Shown here one piece after another: positions 35,183 to 42,884 of a stretch of DNA of 64,000 nucleotides; positions within the stretch are counted from its first letter, which is position 1; each line of letters begins with the position of its first letter. Below the pieces are notes generated by a model. The model worked only from the letters and a program-made list of their open reading frames with translations, was not told where the DNA came from and ran no database searches. The stretch comes from Candidatus Chloroploca asiatica (lineage in GTDB: Bacteria; Chloroflexota; Chloroflexia; Chloroflexales; Chloroflexaceae): positions 36,491-100,490 of the forward strand of contig NZ_LYXE01000031.1 of assembly GCF_002532075.1 (NCBI RefSeq), written 5' to 3'. The translations under genes were made by a program, and so were the position numbers.

Positions 35183-35845
35183 ATGAGTCGTCAGTTACCT
35201 CTCTTTCCTCTTGGAACAATCCTCTTTCCGGGGATGACAATCAACCTTCATATCTTTGAAGAACGCTATCGTTCGATGATCGCTACATGTATCGAACAAC
35301 GGATGCCCTTTGGGATTGTCCTCATTCGTGCGGGTGACGAAGTCGAAGAAGGGCGTCTAGGCGCTGCTCCGGCGGAACCACATCTGGTTGGGACAACGGC
35401 GGAGATCAGTGCGAACGTGCGGCTTGAGGATGGGCGCTTTCTGCTGACAGCGGTTGGGCGCGAGCGTTTTACCATCCGTCAGATTACGCAGCGGCATCCT
35501 TATCTTGTTGCGTCGGTGCAAGTGCTCGAAGAGGACGTTGCCCCCGGGGTGACGAAGGCTGCCGAAGAGCTACGGGCAATGTATCTGCGCTACTGGAAGG
35601 CTGTCGAGGTTGCGACGGGTGTCCCGGTCGAACCTGACGAATTGCCGAGCGATCCGGCCACGATGGCCTATCAGCTGGCGGATCGTTTGCAAGTTCCACT
35701 CGCGCGCAAACAGCACTGGCTTGAAGCGCCACTGCTGGCGCGACTGTACGAAATGGCGTCTGATCTTCGTGCTGAGCTCGCTCTGATGCCGGGGAGTCAG
35801 GATGGCGCAGGGCAAGGGTTTGCTGGTCTTGGCAGCCTAAATTAA
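35183..35845 (+). CDS. LON substrate-binding-domain protein
   Basis: About 220 residues from the ATG at 35183, with AAGGGA just upstream (35168 is an alternative). It opens LPLFPLGTILFPGMTINLHI followed by FEERYRSM, the hallmark of the N-terminal domain of Lon protease. The rest matches the helical second half of that domain. It has no AAA or protease domain, so it is a stand-alone LON-domain protein, likely a substrate-binding or adaptor factor. DUF503 follows after 3 bp. Confidence 0.9.
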   Translation: MSRQLPLFPLGTILFPGMTINLHIFEERYRSMIATCIEQRMPFGIVLIRAGDEVEEGRLGAAPAEPHLVGTTAEISANVRLEDGRFLLTAVGRERFTIRQITQRHPYLVASVQVLEEDVAPGVTKAAEELRAMYLRYWKAVEVATGVPVEPDELPSDPATMAYQLADRLQVPLARKQHWLEAPLLARLYEMASDLRAELALMPGSQDGAGQGFAGLGSLN

Positions 35846-35848
35846 CCT

Positions 35849-36133
35849 ATGATTATTGGTGTCTGTACCCTGCACATCTCAATTCCGATGGCCTTGTCGC
35901 TCAAAGAGAAGCGCCGGGTAGTCAAATCACTGTTGACGCGTGTGCGCAACGAGTTCAACGTCTCGATTGCCGAGGTTGATGATCAGGACATCTGGCAGAG
36001 CGCGGTCTTTGGCATTGCGTGTGTGGCGACGTCACAGGCGTATGCGCATGGTCAACTCGAAGCGGTGATCCGTTTTCTTGATCGCCAGCGCCCCGATTGC
36101 CCGATCGGGGCCTACGAGATTGAGATGCTTTGA
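35849..36133 (+). CDS. DUF503 (YlxP-like) family protein
   Basis: 94 residues, full family length. Conserved patterns: IGVCTLHISIPMALSLKEKR and NEFNVSIAEVDDQDIWQSA. It has a ferredoxin-like alpha/beta fold and relatives are linked to ribosome maturation (YlxP beside rbfA). Here it instead sits between a LON-domain protein and an Mg-chelatase-like ATPase, overlapping the latter as TGATG. Confidence 0.9.
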   Translation: MIIGVCTLHISIPMALSLKEKRRVVKSLLTRVRNEFNVSIAEVDDQDIWQSAVFGIACVATSQAYAHGQLEAVIRFLDRQRPDCPIGAYEIEML

Positions 36134-37176
36134 TGGAAGCAATCCTGCCCTTCCCCTTCATTGCGCTGGTTGGTCAGGTCGAATTAAAGACGGCGTTGGT
36201 GCTTGGCCTGATCAACCCTGGCATTGGAGGGGTCTTGCTCAGCGGTCCGTATGGAGTGGGCAAAACAACGGCGGTGCGTGGTTTGCTTGATGTGATGCCG
36301 ATCGTTGCGCACACCTCCGCAGCGGGCGAAGAGCAACCGAGCCCTGAGCGGATGCGGCTGGTTGAATTACCGCTCAATGCGCGGATAGAAGATGTCGTCG
36401 GGGGCATCAACGAGCGGGTGGCCTTGGAACAGGGCCAGGTTCTGCTTGAGCCAGGCGTGCTTGCGCGAGCGCATGGCAACCTGCTGTACGTTGATGAAAT
36501 CAACCTGCTCGATGCGCATGTGGTTGATGCCATCCTTGACGCGGCAGCGCAGGGGCGTACCCTGGTGCGGCGGGGGCCAATGACGCGCCTCTTTCCAACG
36601 CGCTTTGTCATGGTTGGTTCGATGAATCCGGAAGAGGGGAGCCTGCGCCCACAGATCCTGGATCGGTTTGGCTTGCGGGTCTGGGTGGGGCCACTCGATG
36701 ATCGGCAGCAGCGCCTGGAGGTTTACCGACGGGCTCAGGCGTTTCGGCTTGATCCCGAAGCTTTTCGGGCTGCCTATGCCACGCAGACGACCGCGCTTGC
36801 TGCGGAGATCGAGGCAGCGAGGGCGATTTTGCCGCATGTGGTGGTGCCACCTCAACTCGAAGAGCAGGCGCTTGCGCTGGTGCAGGCGCTGAAGGTTCCA
36901 TCGCATCGGGCCGAGATCGCCCTGCTCGAAGGCGCACGGGCACGGGCGGCCGCTGATTTCCGTAGCCTTGTCACAACCGAAGACCTGCGTCGGGTTGCGC
37001 CACTTGCCCTGCATCAACGCCAGAGTGAGCAACTCGAAGCGCATGCGCGTTGGCATCATGCCGAGCGCACTCTGATCGAACAAGCGATCGACGTGATCAT
37101 GCCATCTGATGAAACGCTACCACGTGAGGCGGACAACCAGAGCACGCTGCGCCAGTTTGAGCAAGAGGGCGTCTAA
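36133..37176 (+). CDS. bchI: Magnesium-chelatase ATPase subunit I-like AAA+ protein
   Basis: 347 residues. Walker A GPYGVGKTT (near residue 43), the AAA+ arm with LPLNARIEDVVGGIN, Walker B LLYVDEINLLDAHVVD (near 120), sensor 1 in FVMVGSMNPEEGSLRPQ and a C-terminal lid with AHRAEIA-type motif. Length and motif order fit BchI, which with BchD and BchH inserts Mg into protoporphyrin IX. Cobaltochelatase-like or stand-alone MoxR-type roles remain possible because no bchH or bchD is nearby. Its stop overlaps the convergent dehydratase stop. Confidence 0.8.
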   Translation: MEAILPFPFIALVGQVELKTALVLGLINPGIGGVLLSGPYGVGKTTAVRGLLDVMPIVAHTSAAGEEQPSPERMRLVELPLNARIEDVVGGINERVALEQGQVLLEPGVLARAHGNLLYVDEINLLDAHVVDAILDAAAQGRTLVRRGPMTRLFPTRFVMVGSMNPEEGSLRPQILDRFGLRVWVGPLDDRQQRLEVYRRAQAFRLDPEAFRAAYATQTTALAAEIEAARAILPHVVVPPQLEEQALALVQALKVPSHRAEIALLEGARARAAADFRSLVTTEDLRRVAPLALHQRQSEQLEAHARWHHAERTLIEQAIDVIMPSDETLPREADNQSTLRQFEQEGV

Positions 37177-38129
37177 TTACGATGCTGCATCACAGCACAT
37201 ACAGTCTCGGTGGTAACATTGCGTCCGCAGAGCAGCGCAACCACACGCTGACGCGCTAGTCCGGGGATCAAGCCTTCGAGCAGGGCGGCGACAGTTACGG
37301 CGGCACTTCCTTCGACGAGCAGATGGTGTTCATCGAGCAGCCAGCGCATAGCCGCAGCGATTTGCGGCTCGCTGACGAGCACAATGCGTTCGACCAGTTG
37401 CTGGACGAGGGGAAACGTCATCGCGCCAGCTTCGAGATTGCCGGCGAGGCTATCGGCAAGCGTGGGGCGATGCTGGATCTGCACAAGGTGTCCTGCTTGC
37501 AACGACGCATGCATCGCTGCGGAATGTTCAGCCTGCACCCCGATAAGGCGCAGTTTGGGATTGATAGCCTTGGCCCAGATCCCGATGCCACTGATCAAGC
37601 CACCGCCGCCAACACTGACAATCAGCACCTCGGCATTGGGCAACTGATCCAGGATCTCGCGACCAAGGGTTCCCTGGCCTGCAACCACATCGGGGTGATT
37701 ATAGGGTGAAATGAAGCGCTGGCCTTCTTCATGGGCGAGGCGCATCGCGGCGGCCTCGGCTTCATCATAATCTTTGCCAAGGAAGACCATGTTCACGGGA
37801 TAGCGTTGCAAAGCCTGGATTTTGGCGGGGGACGCATTTTCAGGCAAGACGAGGGTTGCGTCAATACCGGCGTGGGTGGCAGCATAGGCGATGCCGAGGG
37901 CGTGATTGCCGGCAGAGCAGGCGACGACCGGCCAGCGACCTTCGCCTGAAAGGAGGGCATTGGCGGCCCCCCGGATTTTGAAGCTACCGGTGACCTGCGC
38001 ACACTCGAGTTTGAGAAAGACCTCGGCCCCGGCCACCCTCGTCAACGGTCGGCTAAATTCGAGGGGGGTCGGATAGACGATTCCAGCCATCCGGCGGTGC
38101 GCCGCGAGGATATGAGCAGGCGTAAGCAT
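37173..38129 (-). CDS. Threonine/serine dehydratase (PLP fold type II)
   Basis: 318 residues. The PLP lysine is K51 in GSFKIRGA, the phosphate-binding loop is SVGGGGLISG (near 170), and SAGNHALGIA binds the substrate carboxylate. There is no C-terminal ACT-like domain, so it is the short, catabolic-type enzyme rather than biosynthetic IlvA. It deaminates threonine to 2-oxobutanoate or serine to pyruvate. Serine racemase is a close alternative within this family. Confidence 0.87.
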   Translation of the reverse strand: MLTPAHILAAHRRMAGIVYPTPLEFSRPLTRVAGAEVFLKLECAQVTGSFKIRGAANALLSGEGRWPVVACSAGNHALGIAYAATHAGIDATLVLPENASPAKIQALQRYPVNMVFLGKDYDEAEAAAMRLAHEEGQRFISPYNHPDVVAGQGTLGREILDQLPNAEVLIVSVGGGGLISGIGIWAKAINPKLRLIGVQAEHSAAMHASLQAGHLVQIQHRPTLADSLAGNLEAGAMTFPLVQQLVERIVLVSEPQIAAAMRWLLDEHHLLVEGSAAVTVAALLEGLIPGLARQRVVALLCGRNVTTETVCAVMQHRN

Positions 38130-38336
38130 AGGTTTAGTCTTTCTGGAAGGGTATCAAAGCGAATAAGATGACGACACCCTGTGTCCACTTCTATAATACA
38201 CGGTGCTGGATACACTTACCACCATTGCTGTTGGCGCATCTGACTAGGTTGCAACCCGCGAAGGCTTGACACAGGTGACAACTGTCTCATCATAATGTTC
38301 AGGTTTTCGTTATGTACGATTGCTGCACATCAGTGT

Positions 38337-38342
38337 ATAATG
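38337..38342 (+). promoter_or_regulatory. -10 element before the MshEN-repeat gene
   Basis: TATAAT 38 bp upstream of the ATG at 38381. A TTGACA at 38266-38271 with a CATAAT 20 bp later could be a second, poorly spaced promoter. The remaining 38130-38336 stretch shows no gene. Confidence 0.4.
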
Positions 38343-38380
38343 GAAAATCACACATCTTTACGAGCGAGCGAGGCGGAAGA

Positions 38381-39130
38381 ATGAAAGTGTGCCCATATCC
38401 CTGCCCCATCATTGCGCGTGATCGCAATGACATTACTGCATTACGGCAACATTTGCTTGAAGGCCATCAATGCCTAGATACCTGGTTGTCGTTGAGTCGC
38501 CTCGTGGATGATCCACGTCAGCGACGTGACTGCCTGGAACGAGCGGCTGTTCTTGCGCCGGAAGATCAGAAGATCCGTGAAGAATGGCTGAAAGCAGTGC
38601 TGGTGGTCGAACCAGACAATACCAGTGCTGAGTCGCTTCTGCGTGAGATCGAAACGCTCCGCTTGCTTTCTGATGTAAAAACGAACTACTTTCACGAACA
38701 ACCCCGGGCCCGACTGCTTGGCGATATTCTGCTTGATATGCAAGTAATCACGCCTTCAGAACTGCAAGAAGTGCTGAAGATGCAGAGTGATGGCATGGCT
38801 ATTATCACGGATCGTCGTCTGGGCCAGATCTTGCTGCGGCAGAAACTCATCACGCCGAGCAAACTAGCCCGTGCGCTGATCATTCAGCAGCAAGAGCGCA
38901 GTAGTCTGCGGATTGCGCCTCAGGTGCTCGGCGAATATTTAGTTGAACAACAACTGATTACCCCTGAACAACTCGAAAAAGTCCTGATCGAGCAGATCCG
39001 ACTTGATCAAAAGGGCCAGCGCCTCAGCCTTGGTCAGATCCTTATTCGGCTGCGTATTTTGCCGCCAAAAGTAATCGAGAAAGCCGTGACCGATCATCAA
39101 CGTGCTTTCTGGGCCAAGCTTGACAAGTGA
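38381..39130 (+). CDS. Protein with TPR-like N-terminus and four tandem MshEN-like repeats
   Basis: 249 residues from the ATG at 38381 (GAGGCGGAAG upstream). Residues 30-95 look TPR-like (DCLERAAVLAPEDQKIREEW). Four copies of an LGxxLhxxxhITPxxLxxhL unit follow at about 113-133, 147-167, 183-203 and 217-237, e.g. LGDILLDMQVITPSELQEVL and LGEYLVEQQLITPEQLEKVL. This is the pattern of the GspE/MshE N-terminal domain, which in MshE binds c-di-GMP. No ATPase domain is present. It may be a stand-alone nucleotide sensor or assembly adaptor; function is inferred. Confidence 0.75.
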   Translation: MKVCPYPCPIIARDRNDITALRQHLLEGHQCLDTWLSLSRLVDDPRQRRDCLERAAVLAPEDQKIREEWLKAVLVVEPDNTSAESLLREIETLRLLSDVKTNYFHEQPRARLLGDILLDMQVITPSELQEVLKMQSDGMAIITDRRLGQILLRQKLITPSKLARALIIQQQERSSLRIAPQVLGEYLVEQQLITPEQLEKVLIEQIRLDQKGQRLSLGQILIRLRILPPKVIEKAVTDHQRAFWAKLDK

Positions 39131-39154
39131 GCGAAAGTAGGCGAACGCTAAGTT

Positions 39155-40069
39155 CTACAGAAGAATAGTTGCCGCTGCGATCAGAAAAAGGATCTGCAAA
39201 CCTACCGTTGTAAGCTGGAGCAACCTTGCGCCGACGGATGTGCGTTGGTAGAGGGCAAGCCCGAGTCCAAGGTTGAGCAAGCCAAGCAACGCGCCGGCGA
39301 GCGGCAAAAAGAGGATCTGGTAACGGGGGACACTGCTGAGGGCCTGACCGCTGGGATCGGTTTGCATCTCGATCAGCGCGGGCAAGGATGGATAGAGCGC
39401 CATCAGCGTCCCGAGCAGGACGAGATGAAGCAACACGGCCAGCACCAGAGCGCGTTGCACCACCTTATCAGTCCAGAAGGCATAGAAAAAGATTGAACCA
39501 GCCTCAATGCCAGGCGTGAGTTGCTGGATCGGGCCAATCCGTCGCCGCTGTTCCAACTCTTGGATAAAGGCAGCACTCTCGCGGGGTGAAATAAGATAGA
39601 TCTCGGTAGGTGTTTGAATGCCAAGGGCGCGCTTTGGGTTCACCGTGCTAAAACGTTGCACCGTCTGACCATTGGCAAGCCGTCCAGCGCCATAGAAATA
39701 GCCAATTTGTTGCAACAGATGGCCGTTGGCGCCGCGCTCGGTCACACCACTAGCGACATGTTCGATCATTTGCATCGGCACCACCGTACGATGGCCGAGC
39801 CAGTAAATATAGAGGCCATCACGATCGAGGCCATACCAGAGCGTCGCAGTAGCAACGATCTGATAGCCAAATGAGCCGGCCAGGCTCAGCAGCGCCAGGC
39901 CGAGCAACCCTTGGGCAAAGAGTTGCGCATTGATCGGCCATGCTTCCGGTGGCAGAGCGAGGGCTCTGCCAACCGGAATGAGCGTATAGACTGCTGCTGC
40001 TGCGATGAGCAGAAAGAGCACACTTGCCGCCCAGAAACGCCATGAAGGCTGTGGTTTCCAGCGTCGCAT
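39155..40069 (-). CDS. Membrane protein with PH-like domain
   Basis: 304 residues. Two N-terminal helices (WAASVLFLLIAAAAVYTLIP and LGLALLSLAGSFGYQIVA), a soluble middle (LDRDGLYIYWLGHRTVVPMQ, about 90-190) that resembles a bacterial PH domain, and two or three C-terminal helices. Function unknown. Its ATG overlaps the stop of the foldase gene by one base (TAATG), so it is cotranslated with it and may assist envelope biogenesis. Confidence 0.65.
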   Translation of the reverse strand: MRRWKPQPSWRFWAASVLFLLIAAAAVYTLIPVGRALALPPEAWPINAQLFAQGLLGLALLSLAGSFGYQIVATATLWYGLDRDGLYIYWLGHRTVVPMQMIEHVASGVTERGANGHLLQQIGYFYGAGRLANGQTVQRFSTVNPKRALGIQTPTEIYLISPRESAAFIQELEQRRRIGPIQQLTPGIEAGSIFFYAFWTDKVVQRALVLAVLLHLVLLGTLMALYPSLPALIEMQTDPSGQALSSVPRYQILFLPLAGALLGLLNLGLGLALYQRTSVGARLLQLTTVGLQILFLIAAATILL

Positions 40070-41586
40070 TACGGTACGACAGGCGTGAGTGTGGGGAGTA
40101 CCCCAGGTGCTTCGCCCGCATCCTCATCTGGCACTTCGGGCTCCAATGGCACCTCAGTGGGGAGCGCCGTTGGCGGGCCAGGCTGAAAAGCGGGAACCAC
40201 AGTTGGAACCGGTGGTGCTGGTTCAGTCGTCGGCGTTGGCGTTTGCGGCGGCACGCGGGTGGAGCCAAGGGCCTCACGTTGTTCACCCACCCAGACATCA
40301 AGTGCGGCGGTGCGCGCCTCGCGTAACTGGGTTTCGGGATCAGGGATCTCGAGGAACGTCACCTCAAGAATATGCCAGCCGAACTCAGTCCGAATCGGAT
40401 CGCTGATCGCCCCAACAGCAAGGGCAAAAGCCTGAGCGACCAATTCTGGGGGATAGGTGACACCAGTATCAGCCAGGCCATTGCGATCGAAGCGACCGAG
40501 GCTTCCTTCGCGCTCACGTGAACCAGGGTCAGTGGAGTAGGCCGCGACGAGGGAGGCAAAATCGGCCCCGGCCTGCAACTCGGCAAGCACAGCCTCAACT
40601 TCGGGCCGTTTCTCAGCAAAAGCTGCTTCAACCTCAGTTGGCGAAGCCCCTTCGGGGACAGTAACGCCGATCAAAATCTGGCGAGCCTCGACGCGGTCAG
40701 GTTCTTCCTGAAAAGCAAACGTAGCTTCGGGGACGAGGTAGGCCTGCAGTTGCTGATTGAGCACCCGCTCGGTGTACTGTTGATCAAGGGCGGCGCGAAA
40801 ATCAGCGGGCGACAACTCGGGCGAACGTCCTACGGCTGACAACTCGAGCTCATAGCGACGAAAAAGCTCGGCGACAATCTGGTCTTGTTGTTCAGTGGCG
40901 ACTGCTGGAGGCAGCGGCGTAGGACTGAGGGCCGGATCATCAGTCAGTTCAGGGGCAGGTGCAGACTCATCAGCGGGTTCCTCTTCAGCCGGATCCAGAG
41001 GGGATGAAGGGGGTGGCAAGAAGGCAAAGCCCAGTTCTTGCACCATGGTTTGCTTCACCTCATCCGGGTCGACGACGATGCCGAGGGGCGCGGAACCCTG
41101 GAGTTTGACCTGGCGATCCTGCCATCCTGCCACGACGGTATCATCAACAGGCGCATTCGAGATCGCCGCAATCTGCTGGTCAATCTGCGGGCTCTGGCCT
41201 TCAAACTGCTGGGTAAACTGAGGATTACCAGCAAAGAGGGCGAGCAACTGAAAATTCTGGATAATCTGCTGCGTATAGCCGAGCCTGAGCTCTTGCCAGT
41301 AGTCGCTCCGCGAGAGGGTTACCTCACCGACGCGAGCGACGGGGCGGCTCGGCAACCAGAGGCGATCATAGAGCAGGCCACCGAGCACAGCCACAAGGGC
41401 GAGGCCAAGGGCAATACTGGTCACAAGAATCACCATGCGTTGCTGGCGTTGCTCACGCAACTTATGTGCGGCAACGCGGCGTGATGGTGGGCGTTCTGGA
41501 GATGGTTGGGCTGTTTGTTGGTCAGGCGGTTGCTGCCTGGTTACAGGTTTGCCCTGTGCTTGCGGTTTTTTTGGTGTCTCTGCCAT
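40069..41586 (-). CDS. Membrane-anchored PpiC-type peptidyl-prolyl isomerase (PrsA/SurA-like)
   Basis: 505 residues. A basic, glutamine/proline-rich cytoplasmic head (1-45) precedes one transmembrane helix (MVILVTSIALGLALVAVLGG). A SurA_N-like helical part follows, interrupted by an acidic proline-rich linker (about 185-225). The parvulin domain has VEARQILIGVTVPEG, then FASLVAAYSTDPGSREREGS and FGWHILEV (about 315-440). A disordered TPTPTTEPAPP tail ends it. It should fold exported proteins outside the membrane. Confidence 0.9.
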   Translation of the reverse strand: MAETPKKPQAQGKPVTRQQPPDQQTAQPSPERPPSRRVAAHKLREQRQQRMVILVTSIALGLALVAVLGGLLYDRLWLPSRPVARVGEVTLSRSDYWQELRLGYTQQIIQNFQLLALFAGNPQFTQQFEGQSPQIDQQIAAISNAPVDDTVVAGWQDRQVKLQGSAPLGIVVDPDEVKQTMVQELGFAFLPPPSSPLDPAEEEPADESAPAPELTDDPALSPTPLPPAVATEQQDQIVAELFRRYELELSAVGRSPELSPADFRAALDQQYTERVLNQQLQAYLVPEATFAFQEEPDRVEARQILIGVTVPEGASPTEVEAAFAEKRPEVEAVLAELQAGADFASLVAAYSTDPGSREREGSLGRFDRNGLADTGVTYPPELVAQAFALAVGAISDPIRTEFGWHILEVTFLEIPDPETQLREARTAALDVWVGEQREALGSTRVPPQTPTPTTEPAPPVPTVVPAFQPGPPTALPTEVPLEPEVPDEDAGEAPGVLPTLTPVVP

Positions 41587-41614
41587 GGTAGAGGTGGGGG
41601 CATCTGGCTCATTT

Positions 41615-41694
41615 GGTTGCTACGCAAGACTGCAAGCGCAAGGAACTCGCCTGAGCGAGCAGCCTTCGACGTGCATCTGCCGTACGTAGCAACC
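41615..41694. other. Structured gap between ssb and the foldase gene
   Basis: GGTTGCTACG (41615-41624) pairs with CGTAGCAACC (41685-41694), enclosing an inner CTCGC-CTGA-GCGAG hairpin (41646-41659). It could be a terminator-like or leader structure for the foldase gene on the minus strand. No gene is seen in the gap. Confidence 0.4.
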
Positions 41695-41709
41695 GGAGGT
41701 GACCAGTGC

Positions 41710-42171
41710 TTAGAAGGGAATATCCTCGTCACCGATATCAGGCGATGGCGGCGGCGGCGGCGGGCCCGAGCGACCGCTTCGCGGGAGATCACGGGGAGGG
41801 TGATACTCATCACTTTCGCGATGGGCGCGACCCTCACGGCTATCGAGCATGATCATATCATTGGCAATCAACTCGGTCTTATAACGAGTCTGACCGCTCT
41901 GCTGATCTTCCCATGAACGCGTCTGAAGGCGTCCTTCGAGATAGACACGGGCACCTTTATTGAGATACTGGTTACAGGTCTCAGCCAGTTTATTCCAGGC
42001 AACAACGCTAAACCACTCAGTCTCTTCGTGGGTCTCGCCATTGCTATCGCGCCACTGACGCCCGACGGCAACCCGAAAGGTTGTCACAGGGCTACCTGAG
42101 GGAGTAAAACGCATTTCTGGATCGCCGCCCAGCCGACCAATAATCATCACTTTATTGAGGTCACGTGCCAT
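41710..42171 (-). CDS. ssb: Single-stranded DNA-binding protein
   Basis: 153 residues. The OB fold begins LNKVMIIGRLGGDPEMRFTP, with WFSVVAWNKLAETCNQYL following, and the chain ends in the acidic DIGDEDIPF tip that recruits repair and replication proteins. A Gly/Pro/Arg-rich linker with a run of prolines precedes the tip. It lies 42 bp after rpsF, the usual pairing. Confidence 0.97.
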   Translation of the reverse strand: MARDLNKVMIIGRLGGDPEMRFTPSGSPVTTFRVAVGRQWRDSNGETHEETEWFSVVAWNKLAETCNQYLNKGARVYLEGRLQTRSWEDQQSGQTRYKTELIANDMIMLDSREGRAHRESDEYHPPRDLPRSGRSGPPPPPPSPDIGDEDIPF

Positions 42172-42213
42172 TACTGCTACTCCGCTCGCACGCCATCAAG
42201 GTTTATCCAGGGC

Positions 42214-42633
42214 TCAGGCTTCTGTCTCTTCAACAACCTCATCGCTGCCCTCATCGCTCGCATCAGGACTATCAGGCACGGGTTTCACACCCTTCGGCTC
42301 AATGACGGTCATGAGATGGCGCAGGATCGCATCGGTGAGCTTAATTGTACGCTCGAGCTCAATCACTTTGGAAGCACTGAGCGTCAAATTAATCAAGACG
42401 TAGTAGCCCTCACTAAAATTCCGTCGGCTCGCTTCACCGCTGACATACTCACGAATCGTATAGGCGAGTTTGCGGCGGCCCCAGGGGGGTGACTGATTAA
42501 TGCCCGTGATTTCACCACCGGCTGTTTCAATGGTATCGCGCAAGCGATCAAGGGTTGCATTCACCCCTTCTTCGTTTGCACTCAGCGGACTAATCACAAC
42601 CATAAGTTCATATTCACGACGACGTTCGCGCAC
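42214..42633 (-). CDS. rpsF: 30S ribosomal protein S6
   Basis: 139 residues from a GTG at 42633 with GAGGAGGAAGG directly upstream; the longer frame to 42867 is not real. YELMVVISPLSANEEGVNAT, then GRRKLAYTIREYVSGE and YYVLINLTLSASKVIELERT are S6 signatures. It has an acidic C-terminal extension (SDEGSDEVVEETEA) beyond the usual 95-100 residues. rpsR and rplI, usual partners after ssb, are not present. Confidence 0.95.
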   Translation of the reverse strand: MRERRREYELMVVISPLSANEEGVNATLDRLRDTIETAGGEITGINQSPPWGRRKLAYTIREYVSGEASRRNFSEGYYVLINLTLSASKVIELERTIKLTDAILRHLMTVIEPKGVKPVPDSPDASDEGSDEVVEETEA

Positions 42634-42778
42634 ACCTTCCTCCTCTGGTGATGTCCCACTCGTCTCTGCTCTGGGGTTGCGCGACCCGGAGGTGCGGTGG
42701 AACCGAAAGATAGTGAGCAGTAGTAATGCACCATACATTCCAGAAGACTGCTCATACCAACGGTGGATTATAGCATGG

Positions 42779-42814
42779 CTAGCACGACAACGCAATGCGC
42801 ATTGTCGTGCTAGC
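42779..42814. terminator. Inverted repeat between the GT-C-like gene and rpsF
   Basis: GCTAGCACGACAA and TTGTCGTGCTAGC arms around an 11-nt centre. A CCGCC-TTC-GGCGG hairpin lies close by at about 42832-42844. Both lie in the 251-bp gap downstream of the large membrane gene (minus strand) and probably end its transcript. The gap also holds the rpsF leader. Confidence 0.55.
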
Positions 42815-42884
42815 ATGGCTGCTGCAAAGTCCGCCTTCGGCGGTGGGGTTTGGGGCGCAACCCCCACGATTCCAATTGGTATTA

